Assembly: GCF_026341815.1 (NCBI RefSeq)
Contig: NZ_JAPENX010000001.1
Span: 5,766,001 to 5,830,000 of the forward strand
DNA from: Streptomyces sp. NBC_00572
GTDB lineage: Bacteria; Actinomycetota; Actinomycetes; Streptomycetales; Streptomycetaceae
Length of the DNA: 64,000 nt
Direction: 5' to 3'
Part shown: piece by piece, positions 16,198 to 25,077 of the stretch
How the letters are laid out: each line of letters opens with the position of its first letter
Position numbering within the stretch: the stretch's first letter is position 1
Notes under the pieces: model-generated
Told to the model about the DNA's origin: nothing
Databases searched by the model: none
The model's input: only the letters and a program-made list of their open reading frames with translations
Position numbers and translations under genes: made by a program

Positions 16198-16839
16198 TCA
16201 GAGGACAGCGAGTGCCTGTGGGGGACCTCGGGAGATGACCGAATGGGCCAGGAGGAGTCGGAGCGGGACGCGCTCGTCAGCGGCGCGAACGGGCCGGAGA
16301 CGAGGCCGGTCCCGCGGTACCGGGACGACGGCGCCGAACAGGAGGCGCAGCGGCCGGAAGAGCCCAAGGGGCAGGGCTCGCAGGAGACGGAAGGCGGCCC
16401 GCTCGCCGTACGCCATCCACACGCCGCTGAGCAGCGCGGCCAGCAAGTGCGCCGAGAGCATGCCGAAAGACGAGGTCATGTCCGTCATGTCGTGGGCGGC
16501 GGGCGCCATGTGAGACATCGTCATGTGTGCCGTGTGGACGTGATCCATCGGCGTGTGCGCCGTTGTCGACGGTGGCGGGCCGGGCGACGCCTGGGACCAG
16601 GAGAACACCGTGTGCAGCACGCTCTGTACGGCCACGGTCGCCGCCGTGACGGCTGACATGCCGCGCTCGTCGCCCGCGAGGATCCAGGCGACCGCCACGG
16701 TCACGACGAAGGCGAGGGAGAGCGCCCAAGTGGCCACGGCCTGCCCGGACATCAGGATGTGGCCGGTGGCGGCGAGCAGCACGCAGACGGCCGCGAACGT
16801 CGCGGCCCGCACTCCTCGCGAACATCGGCCTGGTGTCAT
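16198..16839 (-). CDS. His/Met-rich polytopic membrane protein
   Basis: This 213-residue protein has about five membrane helices. The first three lie within residues 10-85 (AATFAAVCVLLAATGHILM, then TWALSLAFVVTVAVAWILA). A loop at about residues 88-120 is crowded with His and Met (HTPMDHVHTAHMTMSHM, then HDMTDM). Such loops bind copper or other soft metals in many transport and resistance proteins, but I do not recognise the family. The C-terminal 50 residues are basic. It is co-directional with the ECF sigma factor gene downstream and may be in the same operon. A metal-sensing or metal-handling role is inference. Confidence 0.6.
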   Translation of the reverse strand: MTPGRCSRGVRAATFAAVCVLLAATGHILMSGQAVATWALSLAFVVTVAVAWILAGDERGMSAVTAATVAVQSVLHTVFSWSQASPGPPPSTTAHTPMDHVHTAHMTMSHMAPAAHDMTDMTSSFGMLSAHLLAALLSGVWMAYGERAAFRLLRALPLGLFRPLRLLFGAVVPVPRDRPRLRPVRAADERVPLRLLLAHSVISRGPPQALAVL

Positions 16840-16996
16840 GGCGCGCCCATCCTTGCACCCTCCCCGGAGGTGTGACGGCGGTAGGACACCCCCTAGGCCG
16901 CCCCCTCGACCTGTCGGGTCATGAGTACGCGACTGTGGCGCGCCCCACAAGGGTGCCTCGGGAACTCGACGGTGGGTCGCGACGACTTCTGGAGGT

Positions 16997-17020
16997 CGAC
17001 GACGGAGAGCTCCGTCGTCG
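16997..17020. promoter_or_regulatory. Inverted repeat before the MFS gene
   Basis: CGACGACGGA, GAGC, TCCGTCGTCG: ten-bp perfect arms around a tetraloop, 27 nt before the MFS start. It could be an operator or a hairpin in the 5' leader. Confidence 0.45.
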
Positions 17021-17047
17021 AACGGAGGAGACGGAAGAGGGGGCCAC

Positions 17048-18265
17048 ATGGAGACCGCGGATGCGCCGGACATCGCACCGGCCGGGGCCGGAGGTGGCGC
17101 GGTACGAGGGCTGACCGCGCTCCTGACCACGGCCATGGCCTTCTCGATGATGCAGCTCTTCCTGATCGGAGCGCTCGGTCCGCGGCTTGTCGACCGGCTC
17201 GGCGTCTCGGAGACGGTCCTCGGCCTGACCACGACGGTGGGGTTCGGCACGGCCGCCGTGCTCTCGCCCGCCGGTGGCCGGATCGTCGACGGGATCGGCC
17301 CCCGCCGGGCACTCGTGGCGCTGCTCGCCGTCTCGGCGGTGGCGCTCGGCCTGATCGGCGCGGCTCCGGGCCCCGCACTGCTGCTCGCGGCCGTCGCCCT
17401 CGGCGGTCTGCCGCAGGCGCTCGCCAACCCGGCGACGAACAAGGCGATCCTGGCCGCCGTCCCGGCGCCGAAGCGCGGCAGCGTGACCGGCACCAAGCAG
17501 TCCGGGGTCCAGCTCGGCGCCTTCGCGGCCGGGCTGCCGCTCGCCGCCGCGGCGGGCCTGATCGGCTGGCGGGGTGCGGTGTGGCTGGCCGCCGGGGCGG
17601 CTCTCGTCGCGGCGGGTTGGGCCTGGCGGGCACTGCCGGCCGACGCGCCGCCCAAGGGCCGCCCCGCCCTCCGTACTCCGTCCCCTGCCGGCGGCCTCGT
17701 GCGCCGACTCGCCGCCTTCTCGTTCTTCCTGGGGGCCGGCATCGCCTCCGTCAACACGTACCTCGCGCTGTTCGGCGCCCGGCGTCTGGGCATGGGGCTC
17801 TCCGTGGCGGGAGCGCTGGTCGCCGTCCTGGGCGTCGCCGGGATCGCCGGACGGGTCGGCTGGTCCCGGGCCGCCACGCCCGCGCGGGCGCCCTGGCTTC
17901 CCGGCCTGCTCGCGAGCGGGGCCGTGGGCGCGGCCCTGCTTCTGGCCGCGGCCCTTCGCGTCGAGCCGCTCGTGTGGGTGGGGGCCGTGGCGGTGGGGGT
18001 GTTCGCCGTGTCCGGCAACGCGGTCTCGATGGTGCTCGTGATGCAGCGCTCCACGCCCGGCCGGGCCGGGCAGGACTCGGCGCTGGTCGCCGCCGGGTTC
18101 TTCGCCGGGTTCGCCGTCGGGCCACCGCTGTTCGGGCTGCTCGCGGAGCGCGGCCGGTACGGCGAGGGCTGGGCCCTGGTGGCGGTCGAGTTCGCTGCCG
18201 CCGGGGCCGTCGCCTTCGCCTGGGCGCTGCGGGACCGCCGTACGACGACGGGCGTCCCGGCGTGA
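17048..18265 (+). CDS. MFS transporter
   Basis: The 405-residue protein has 12 predicted membrane helices in two halves. The MFS signature after helix 2 is GGRIVDGIGPRRALV, and the NATNKA-like motif at PQALANPATNKA with GTKQSG is typical of small-molecule and sugar-acid MFS porters. The substrate cannot be read from sequence. Its stop overlaps the GTG of the GH88-like gene by four bases (GTGA), so the two are coupled; import of an oligosaccharide product for that hydrolase is plausible. GGGGCCAC precedes the ATG. Confidence 0.85.
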   Translation: METADAPDIAPAGAGGGAVRGLTALLTTAMAFSMMQLFLIGALGPRLVDRLGVSETVLGLTTTVGFGTAAVLSPAGGRIVDGIGPRRALVALLAVSAVALGLIGAAPGPALLLAAVALGGLPQALANPATNKAILAAVPAPKRGSVTGTKQSGVQLGAFAAGLPLAAAAGLIGWRGAVWLAAGAALVAAGWAWRALPADAPPKGRPALRTPSPAGGLVRRLAAFSFFLGAGIASVNTYLALFGARRLGMGLSVAGALVAVLGVAGIAGRVGWSRAATPARAPWLPGLLASGAVGAALLLAAALRVEPLVWVGAVAVGVFAVSGNAVSMVLVMQRSTPGRAGQDSALVAAGFFAGFAVGPPLFGLLAERGRYGEGWALVAVEFAAAGAVAFAWALRDRRTTTGVPA

Positions 18266-19350
18266 CGGGCAGGGACTGGGCCGAAGAGGCCCTCGGCCTG
18301 CTGTTTCGGCGTGTGGGGGAGACCGCAGGGCAGGTGGGCGCGCGTTTCCCGCTGTACGCCGACCCGGCCGACGGCCGGTGGACCAGCACCGGCCGGGGAT
18401 CCTGGACCGGCGGGTTCTGGGCCGGACTGCTCTGGCTCAGGGCCCGGCAGACCGGCCTCGACGCACACCGTTCGGCGGCGGCCGACGCCACCGCCCGGCT
18501 CGCTCCATGGGCCGGGGCGGACACCGCGACCCGCGGCCTCATCGTCTGGTACGGCACGGCCCTGGCCGTCGGGGACGAAGCGGCCGACGCCCTGCGTGAG
18601 CGCGCGGCGACGTCCGCCCTCGCCGCCTGGGACGCGACGCTGGGCCTGATCCCCTGGGGCGCGGCGCTCGGCGGCCCACGGCTGCGGGCGCGTGCGGACG
18701 GCGTACCGGGCCTCGTACCCCTGCTGGCATCCGCCGGGGCCGAGGGGCAGGCGGCGGCCGCCGCGCACCTGCACCGTCACCTGGAGCTGTGTCTGCCGCG
18801 CGCGGGGGACCGACGCCCCCGCCCGGCCTGGCGCTGGGACGAGGCGAGCGACTGGTCGGCCGAACCCGACCCGGCGCCCGGCTGGACCAGGGGCGAGGCA
18901 TGGCTGCTGCTGGCCGTGGCGGACGCCTTCGTCCACGCGAGGAACCCGTCGTCGCGCACGGACCGGCTGACCGAAGCGGCCGAACTGCTCCTCGAACGCT
19001 GCGAGTTCGTCACCGGGCCGCTCGTCCCTCCCGCCGACGCCGACCGTCCGGGCGGGCCCCTGGACACCTCGGCCGCCGCCATCGCTGCGGTCGCGCTGCT
19101 GAAGCTCGCGCTCGTCCCCGGAGCCGGGTGGGTGCCCGCGTGCGTCGCTCGCGCGGAGGCCGTCCTGCACCGGCTCACGCACGCCCACCTCACCCGCCCG
19201 GGCGGTCCCCGCCCGCCGGGCATGCTCCTCGACGGCTGCTACGACGCGCCCAACGGCACGGCCGTCCGGCACGAACTGGTCTGGGGCGACTTCTTCCTGG
19301 CCCTCGGCCTCACCGCGCTTCTCGGACGGGTCGACCTCAGGAGGGTGTGA
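18262..19350 (+). CDS. GH88/GH105-like glycoside hydrolase
   Basis: This 362-residue enzyme is of the alpha/alpha-barrel unsaturated glucuronyl hydrolase type. Recognisable motifs in order are GSWTGGFWAGLLWL, RWDEASDWS, GWTRGEAWLLLAVAD, LDTSAAAIAAVALLKL and HELVWGDFFLALGL. Family members hydrolyse unsaturated uronic acid disaccharides released by polysaccharide lyases; there is no signal peptide, so it acts in the cytoplasm. The GTG start at 18262 overlaps the MFS stop (GTGA). Its 3' end overlaps the convergent acyl-CoA dehydrogenase gene by 14 nt. No lyase gene is nearby. Confidence 0.75.
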   Translation: MTGRDWAEEALGLLFRRVGETAGQVGARFPLYADPADGRWTSTGRGSWTGGFWAGLLWLRARQTGLDAHRSAAADATARLAPWAGADTATRGLIVWYGTALAVGDEAADALRERAATSALAAWDATLGLIPWGAALGGPRLRARADGVPGLVPLLASAGAEGQAAAAAHLHRHLELCLPRAGDRRPRPAWRWDEASDWSAEPDPAPGWTRGEAWLLLAVADAFVHARNPSSRTDRLTEAAELLLERCEFVTGPLVPPADADRPGGPLDTSAAAIAAVALLKLALVPGAGWVPACVARAEAVLHRLTHAHLTRPGGPRPPGMLLDGCYDAPNGTAVRHELVWGDFFLALGLTALLGRVDLRRV

Positions 19351-20518
19351 CGGCCGGATCCTGCCGGCTCCGCAGTACGCGCCGGGCGACCGAGGAGATG
19401 TGCTGCTCGTCGGGCCCGTCGAGGATCCGGGCCGTCCGGCCCGTACGGAACAGCGAGGGAAGCGGGGTGTCCGGGCCGAGCCCCGCGGCGCCGAAGACCT
19501 GGACGGCCCGGTCCGCGACGTCCTGAAGGGTGCGCGCCGCCGCCGTCTTCGCCAGCCCCACCTCCACCTGGGCGTCCCGGCCCTCGGCGACCAGCGCCAT
19601 CGCCTCGTGGACGAGTGGACGGGCGGTCCGCAAGGCCAACAGCGCCTCGAAGACGTGCTGTTGGACGAGCTGCCGGTCCGCGAGCGGCCCTCGCACGCCC
19701 TGCCGTGCGGTGGCGCGCCCACACATGAGGTCGAAGGCCCGCTGGGCCTGACCGATCCAGCGCAAGGCCCGGAGCGTACGCCCCAGTTGGAGGCGCTCGC
19801 CCGCGACGGCGAGCGCCCGGCCGGGCGCGCCGACGAGGCCGTCCTCGGCGACCTCGACATGGTCGAGCTCGATCTCGTACTGCCCGGTCGCGCCCAGGAC
19901 GGGCAGTTCACGGACGACCCGGAAACCGGGGGAGTCCGTGGGGACGAGGAGCAGGGACAGCCCCTCGCGGTCCCCGGCCGACCCGCTCGTGCGGGCGAGC
20001 ACGGTCACCAGGTCGGCGTCCGCCGCGTTCGACACGAACCACTTGCGCCCGGTGACGCTCCAGCCGCCACCGGCCCGCCGCTCGCCCCGGGTCGCCGTGA
20101 GCGCGGGCTCTGTTCCGGGTGCGTCCGGCTCCGTCATCGCGTAACAGGCACGGAGGTCACCGGCGACCAGGCGGGTGAGGCAGTCCGAACGCACTCGCGA
20201 GGAGCCGTGCCGGGACAGCATGGTCACGTCGAGGAGGGACGCCGACCCCAGGGCGGCCGGACCGTGGTCGCTGGCTCCCTCGGCCTCGGCGAGCGACGCG
20301 TACGCGCTCAACGTCAGCCCACCGCCGCCCCGTTCGGACGGCAGGGGCAGCGCCCAGAGGCCCGCCCCGCGCGCCTCCGCCCGCAGCCGCTCCCGCACCT
20401 CGCCGGCGGCCGGTCCACCGGCGTCGAGCAGGGGCTCGCACGGGAACACCCGGTCGCGGACGAAGGCGGACACCCGCTTCCGCAGCAGGGCGACATCCGG
20501 TACGTCATGATCCGTCAC
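19337..20518 (-). CDS. Acyl-CoA dehydrogenase
   Basis: The 393-residue product has the acyl-CoA dehydrogenase fold. The N-terminal helical domain is followed by CYAMTEPDAPGTEP (FAD/substrate loop), VTGRKWFVSNAADAD, and a C-terminal helical domain with ARTLQDVADRAVQVFGAAGLG and ARILDGPDEQH. It oxidises an acyl-CoA to the enoyl-CoA using FAD. The ending with the DGPDEQH motif resembles enzymes for unusual or branched acyl chains rather than the straight-chain beta-oxidation type. The GTG start at 20518 has a near-perfect GGAGGAG ribosome binding site. It is transcribed divergently from the CoA-transferase and ligase genes, a set that suggests degradation of one organic acid. Confidence 0.9.
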   Translation of the reverse strand: MTDHDVPDVALLRKRVSAFVRDRVFPCEPLLDAGGPAAGEVRERLRAEARGAGLWALPLPSERGGGGLTLSAYASLAEAEGASDHGPAALGSASLLDVTMLSRHGSSRVRSDCLTRLVAGDLRACYAMTEPDAPGTEPALTATRGERRAGGGWSVTGRKWFVSNAADADLVTVLARTSGSAGDREGLSLLLVPTDSPGFRVVRELPVLGATGQYEIELDHVEVAEDGLVGAPGRALAVAGERLQLGRTLRALRWIGQAQRAFDLMCGRATARQGVRGPLADRQLVQQHVFEALLALRTARPLVHEAMALVAEGRDAQVEVGLAKTAAARTLQDVADRAVQVFGAAGLGPDTPLPSLFRTGRTARILDGPDEQHISSVARRVLRSRQDPAVTPS

Positions 20519-20599
20519 GGTTTCTCCTCCATCCCGGGAACTCGACAGAACACGCGTCCGACTGCCTGCCCGGGGAAGTGGTCGGGCGCACCGGCCCGC

Positions 20600-20662
20600 C
20601 AGTTCCCGCACCGCATCAGTTCCCGCACCGTGACGGTCCCGCACGGTGGCAGTCCCCGAGCG
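20600..20662 (+). repeat. Tandem iterons in the divergent promoter
   Basis: CAGTTCCCGCACCG occurs at 20600 and 20617. Degenerate copies follow at 20633 (ACGGTCCCGCACGG) and about 20648 (GGCAGTCCCCGAGCG), giving a period of 16-17 nt. The array lies between the divergent acyl-CoA dehydrogenase and CoA-transferase genes and could bind a multimeric regulator. Confidence 0.5.
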
Positions 20663-20693
20663 CCGGCCCTCGCCGCGCCAGGAGAGGAGAGGC

Positions 20694-22490
20694 ATGGCGT
20701 CACCAGCGACCACGCACAGCGCGGTCCGCCGCCCGCTCGACGCACTCCGTTTCGAGATCGCCGGGCCTCCGGCCCTTACCCGGGTCGTCGGCGACCACCT
20801 GGGGCGGCTCGGGGCGCGGTCGCACGACACGGGCGCCGGGGAGATCGTGCTCGACGGCGGCGGCTTCGGACCCGTCACTGCCCGCACCGCGTGGGGTGCA
20901 CGCGGCTCCGGCATCGAGGACGAGGCCACCGCACAGGCCGCCACCGGCGTCATGGCCGTGCACGGACGCCGCCACGGGACACCGCGCGGCCTCGCCGTCG
21001 ACTGTCTGGCCACCGCCACCGGCGTGCTCACCGTCCAGGGACTGCTCGCCGGACTCATCGGTCAGGCCCGAGGGGCCGGCCCGGCACCGCGCCTGAGCAC
21101 GACGGCCGACCGCGCCGGCCTGCTCACCGTCTCCCAGTACCTCGCCGCCGCCGGAGCCGACGAGCCGGAGGCCGTCGAACCCGCCCCCGGCGGACCGCCG
21201 TTCACCTCGGCCGACGGCGTCCACTTCGAGCTGGAGACGCTCGACCCCGGAGACTGGGCCGCGTTCTGGCGGGCCCTGGAGGCTCCCGCCGATGCGATAC
21301 GGGCGGGGTGGCGCCCCTTCCAGTTCCGGTACGCCACCGCCTGCGCACCGTTCCCGGTCGTCCTGCACGAGGTGACCCGGCTCCACACCTGGCAGCGGAT
21401 CCGGCAGGCGGCCGGACCGTCCGGAGCGGAGGTGTGCCGACTGCGCACGCTCGCCGAGCGGGCCGGGGAGGGCGACGGCGCCGACCCGTGGGCCCTGGAC
21501 GTGCTGCGCCCCGGGTACACGGCGACCGCCCCTGGTCCCGGGCCGGGTGGGGGCGCCGATGATGACCGCGCCCGTCTGCCGCTGGCCGGCCTGACCGTCC
21601 TCGAAGCGGGCCGCCGTATCCAAGCGCCGCTCGCCGCACACCTGTTGGGGCTGCTCGGGGCGCGGGTGGTCCGGATCGAGCCGCCGGGCGGCGATCCGCT
21701 GCGCGGGATGCCGCCCGCCTGCGACGGGGTCTCGGCCCGCTGGCTCGCGCTCAACCGCGGCAAGGAGGCCGTCGAGATCGACATCAAGTCGGCCGGCGAC
21801 CGGCGTCGCCTGCGCGAACTCGCCGCCGAAGCCGATGTGTTCCTGCACAACTGGGCCCCGGGCAAGGCCGCCGAGCTCGCACTCGACGCCGAGCACCTGG
21901 CCGAAGCCAACCCGGCCCTCGTGTACGCCTACACCGGCGGCTGGGCCGACCGCATCGACGACGCCCCCATGGGCACCGACTTCATGGTGCAGGCCCGAAC
22001 CGGCGCCGGGGAGGCCGTCCACCCGGCCGGCGAACCGCCCGTACCGTCCCTGATGACACTCCTCGACCTGCTGGGTGGACTGCACGGAACCGAGGCGGTC
22101 CTCGCCGGACTCCTGCTGCGCGAGCGCACGGGTCACGGCGTACGGGTCGAGTCCTCGCTCCTCGGCGCGGCCGACACCCTGCTCGCCCCCGCGCTGCGAA
22201 GAGCCGCGAGGGGCGAGGACCCGCGCAGGCCCGCCGGCTTCCGGCACCCGCTCCGGACCTCGGACGGCTGGATCGCCCCGAGCGACGCCTGCGCGACGGC
22301 CGCCGCCGCGTACGACGTCCGGGGGATGTGCACGGAGGACGCCCTGGACCGGCTGCGCCACGACGGCCTGACGGCGACCGCCGTCACCACCGACCTGACC
22401 GGCCTTCACCACGACCCGCGCCTGTCCGGCCCGATCGGCCGGGACGCGCACGGTGCCCCCGCCGTTCCCGACCCCTGGAGCTTCGCGTGA
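20694..22490 (+). CDS. CaiB/BaiF family CoA-transferase, double-length
   Basis: This 598-residue protein belongs to the class III (CaiB/BaiF) CoA-transferases. The second half (from about residue 295) has the standard start LPLAGLTVLEAGRRIQAPLA, LGARVVRIEPPGGDPLRG, LNRGKEAVEIDIKS and ADVFLHNWAPGKA, with the Asp nucleophile expected in the GTDFMVQARTGA region. The first 290 residues are a second, diverged unit: it has a related GVMAVHGRRHGTPRGLAVD helix region but lost the classic motifs. Normal family members are about 400 residues and dimerise as interlocked rings, so this may be a fused pseudo-dimer. AGGAGAGGAG precedes the ATG. The GTGA at the end couples it to the ligase gene. Confidence 0.8.
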   Translation: MASPATTHSAVRRPLDALRFEIAGPPALTRVVGDHLGRLGARSHDTGAGEIVLDGGGFGPVTARTAWGARGSGIEDEATAQAATGVMAVHGRRHGTPRGLAVDCLATATGVLTVQGLLAGLIGQARGAGPAPRLSTTADRAGLLTVSQYLAAAGADEPEAVEPAPGGPPFTSADGVHFELETLDPGDWAAFWRALEAPADAIRAGWRPFQFRYATACAPFPVVLHEVTRLHTWQRIRQAAGPSGAEVCRLRTLAERAGEGDGADPWALDVLRPGYTATAPGPGPGGGADDDRARLPLAGLTVLEAGRRIQAPLAAHLLGLLGARVVRIEPPGGDPLRGMPPACDGVSARWLALNRGKEAVEIDIKSAGDRRRLRELAAEADVFLHNWAPGKAAELALDAEHLAEANPALVYAYTGGWADRIDDAPMGTDFMVQARTGAGEAVHPAGEPPVPSLMTLLDLLGGLHGTEAVLAGLLLRERTGHGVRVESSLLGAADTLLAPALRRAARGEDPRRPAGFRHPLRTSDGWIAPSDACATAAAAYDVRGMCTEDALDRLRHDGLTATAVTTDLTGLHHDPRLSGPIGRDAHGAPAVPDPWSFA

Positions 22491-24172
22491 CCGTCACCCT
22501 GACCGACCTGCTGCCCACTAGGCTCCGCCGCTCCTGGGCGGTGGACGGCACCTGCCCGGACCTCGACCTCTACAGCCTGTTCCGGGCCCGGCAGATCGCC
22601 GACCTGCACCGCACGGCCGTCATCGACGCCAAGGGCAAGCTCTGTTACACCGCTCTCGACCGCAAGGTCCGATGTCTGGCCGAGGGCCTGCGCGGCCTCG
22701 GCGTCGGCGTCGGGGACGTCGTCGCCGTACAACTCCCCAACCACCGCAACGCCGTCATCGCGGACCTGGCCCTCGCCGCCCTGGGAGCGATCGCCCTTCC
22801 CTTCCCGGTCGGCCGCGGGGCCGTGGAGGCCGAGGGCCTGCTGCGCCGCTCGGAGGCCGCGGCGGTCATCGCCGCCACGGAGCACCGCGGCCAGACGCAC
22901 GCGGCTGACCTCAAGGCCCTGGCACCGGCCCTGCCCGCACTGCGGCACGTGATCGCCGCCGGACCCGGCAGCGCGCCAGAAGGAACGATTCCGCTCGCGG
23001 AACTCCTCCGTACCGACCCCACCGGCTTCGTGGCGGCCCTCCCCGACCCCGACAGCGCGGCCCGCATCCTCGTCTCCTCAGGGTCGGAGGCGGAGCCGAA
23101 GATGATCGCGTACTCCCACAACGCCCTGGCCGGCGGGCGGGGGAACTTCTTCGCCTCCCTCATGCCCGACGACACTCCGCCCCGCTGCCTCTTCCTCGTC
23201 CCGCTCGGCTCGGCGTTCGGCTCCAACGGCACGGCCGTCACCCTCGCCCGGCACGGCGGCACCCTCGTCCTGCTCGACCACTTCAACCCCGAGGCCGCGC
23301 TCGCCGCCGTACGGGACCACGCGCCCACCCACATCCTCGGCGTCCCCACCATGATCCGGATGATGCTGGAGACCAGGGAGACCAGGGAGACCAGGGAGGC
23401 CCCGGAGCGCAGGGAGGATCCTCTTCCGGCGCCCACCGCGCTCGTCCTGGGCGGCGCACCCCTCGACGAGGTCACCGCGAGGGCGGCGGCCGAGGCGTTC
23501 GGCTGCCCCGTCGTCAACCTGTACGGATCGGCCGACGGCGTCAACTGCCACACCGGCCTTCAGCACATGGTGCCGCCCACCGACCGCTCCGGTGTCGTCG
23601 CGGGAAAGCCCGATCCCCGGGTGGCGGAGATCCGCATCGCCGACCCCGACACCCACGAGGAGCTGACCGACGGGCGGATCGGCGAGATCGTCTCGCGCGG
23701 CCCGATGACCCCACTCTGCTACGTGGCCTCCCCGGACCTCGACGCCCGCTACCGCACGCCCGAGGGCTGGGTCCGCACCGGCGACCTCGGATTCCTCGAC
23801 GACGAGGGTGTCCTCCACGTCGTCGGCCGCCTCAAGGACGTGGTGATACGCGGCGGCGCCAACATCAGCCCCGCCGAGGTCGAGCGCGGCCTCGTCTCCC
23901 ATCCGCAGGTGCGGGACGTGGTCTGCGTGGGGGTGCCGGACCCGCTGATGGGGGAGCGGCTCGCCGCCTGCCTGGTGACCAGGGGAGCGCGGGTCCCGTC
24001 GCTCGCGGAACTCGGTGAGCATCTGGCCGAGTCGGGGCTCGACCGGCACAAGCACCCGGAGCACCTGCTCCTGCTGCCGGAACTGCCGCTCACCGCCGCC
24101 GGTAAACCGGACCGTGCCGCGCTGCGGCGCCGGATCGTGGAGGAACGGGGCGCCGCACTCGTCCAGGCGTGA
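22487..24172 (+). CDS. Acyl-CoA synthetase (AMP-forming)
   Basis: The 561-residue product is an ANL-superfamily ligase. The P-loop-like motif is degenerate, ILVSSGSEAEPKMIAYSH, in place of the usual TSGTTG-x-PKG. Later motifs are canonical: VNLYGSADG, WVRTGDLGFLDDEGVLHVVGR, LKDVVIRGGANISPAEVE and the catalytic Lys region LTAAGKPDRAALRRR. It activates a carboxylic acid to acyl-CoA via acyl-AMP, consistent with cyclohexane- or aryl-carboxylate-type ligases. The GTG start overlaps the CoA-transferase stop. A 9-bp unit (GAGACCAGG) is repeated three times near 23372-23398, encoding ETRETRETR in a surface loop. Confidence 0.85.
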   Translation: MTVTLTDLLPTRLRRSWAVDGTCPDLDLYSLFRARQIADLHRTAVIDAKGKLCYTALDRKVRCLAEGLRGLGVGVGDVVAVQLPNHRNAVIADLALAALGAIALPFPVGRGAVEAEGLLRRSEAAAVIAATEHRGQTHAADLKALAPALPALRHVIAAGPGSAPEGTIPLAELLRTDPTGFVAALPDPDSAARILVSSGSEAEPKMIAYSHNALAGGRGNFFASLMPDDTPPRCLFLVPLGSAFGSNGTAVTLARHGGTLVLLDHFNPEAALAAVRDHAPTHILGVPTMIRMMLETRETRETREAPERREDPLPAPTALVLGGAPLDEVTARAAAEAFGCPVVNLYGSADGVNCHTGLQHMVPPTDRSGVVAGKPDPRVAEIRIADPDTHEELTDGRIGEIVSRGPMTPLCYVASPDLDARYRTPEGWVRTGDLGFLDDEGVLHVVGRLKDVVIRGGANISPAEVERGLVSHPQVRDVVCVGVPDPLMGERLAACLVTRGARVPSLAELGEHLAESGLDRHKHPEHLLLLPELPLTAAGKPDRAALRRRIVEERGAALVQA

Positions 24173-24181
24173 GGTCACGGG

Positions 24182-24218
24182 GGAGGGGGAGGACCGTCAC
24201 CGATGGTCCTCCCCCTCC
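24182..24218. terminator. 14-bp-stem terminator
   Basis: GGAGGGGGAGGACC pairs perfectly with GGTCCTCCCCCTCC across a 9-nt loop. It separates the convergent ligase and metal ABC genes and can serve both. Confidence 0.75.
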
Positions 24219-24264
24219 GCCTTCCCCGCGACCTCGGACCAAGGCCCGGCGACGGCCTTCCGGA

Positions 24265-25077
24265 TCAGGCGCCGCCCATCGACTTCTTCAGCTCGGCCGC
24301 CGCGTCGCGGTACACCGCGAGGAGGTCGAGGTCCTCGTCCGGGTAGTTGACGATGTTCACCTGCTTCGCGCCCGCGTCCGGGAGCACCGTGCCCGTCGAC
24401 ATGTGCGCGTTGTCGAGTACGTAGGCGGGCTTCTCGGCCGACAGGGAGGCCAGTTGGGCCGGGGTGACCGGCTCGGGGCCGTACGTTCCCACCGTGGTGG
24501 CGCCCGCGAGGCCGGCCGCCCAGGCGGTGAAGACCTGGGTGACGACGGCCGGGCTCTTCCCGCCGGGCCAGGCGGCCTTGAGTTCCCCGTTCAGCTTCGC
24601 GATCTCACCGTCGAGGCTCGTCCGCCACCGCGCGGCGGAGTCCCTCGTACCGAACAGGCCGCCCAGGCGCACCACTTCGGCCCCGGCCTTCGCCGGGTCG
24701 TTGTCGAGATTCACCTCGACCAGCTTCGCCTTCGAGCCCGCTGCCTCCTTGATCTTCGAGGCGTACGGCTCGAACGGCGCGTACAGCACGAAGTCGGCCT
24801 TCGCCACGGCCGCCAGGTCGGAGGGTTTCGGGTCGTAGTCGGGCGCGTGGTGCACGGACCGCGGCACGATCACCGTGACGTCCTCGGCCCCGGCAGCCTT
24901 GGCGAAGGCCCCCTCCCAGGTGGTCGTCACGACCACCACCGGCTTGTGACCGGCGGCCTTCGGGTCGTCCGCGCCGGAGGACGAGGAGTCGGTTCCGCAG
25001 CCGGTGGCCAGCGGAAGGACCGCGCTCAGTGCGAGGAGGGAGACGATACGGGCGATACGGACGCGGGTGCGCGCCAT
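24265..25077 (-). CDS. Metal ABC transporter substrate-binding lipoprotein (ZnuA-like)
   Basis: The 270-residue lipoprotein has its lipobox at LATGC (about residue 27) and the cluster A-I metal-binding-protein layout. VVVVTTTWEGAFAKAAGA comes first, then VHHAPDYDPKPSDLAAVAKADF, and later YVLDNAHMSTG. The His pair before DYDPKPSD and the late His are candidate metal ligands. The His-rich loop of true ZnuA is absent, so zinc versus manganese cannot be decided. It is the last gene of a three-gene importer (ATPase, permease, binding protein); its ATG lies inside the last 52 nt of the permease gene. No Zur-like box was seen upstream of the operon. Confidence 0.85.
   Translation of the reverse strand: MARTRVRIARIVSLLALSAVLPLATGCGTDSSSSGADDPKAAGHKPVVVVTTTWEGAFAKAAGAEDVTVIVPRSVHHAPDYDPKPSDLAAVAKADFVLYAPFEPYASKIKEAAGSKAKLVEVNLDNDPAKAGAEVVRLGGLFGTRDSAARWRTSLDGEIAKLNGELKAAWPGGKSPAVVTQVFTAWAAGLAGATTVGTYGPEPVTPAQLASLSAEKPAYVLDNAHMSTGTVLPDAGAKQVNIVNYPDEDLDLLAVYRDAAAELKKSMGGA

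Noticed and set aside
16198..19911. A minus-strand open frame of over 1200 codons
   Set aside because: Only its last 213 codons have normal protein composition and a good start (ATG 16839). The rest is antisense to the MFS and GH88 genes and is rich in Arg, Ser and Pro as expected for a GC-driven shadow.
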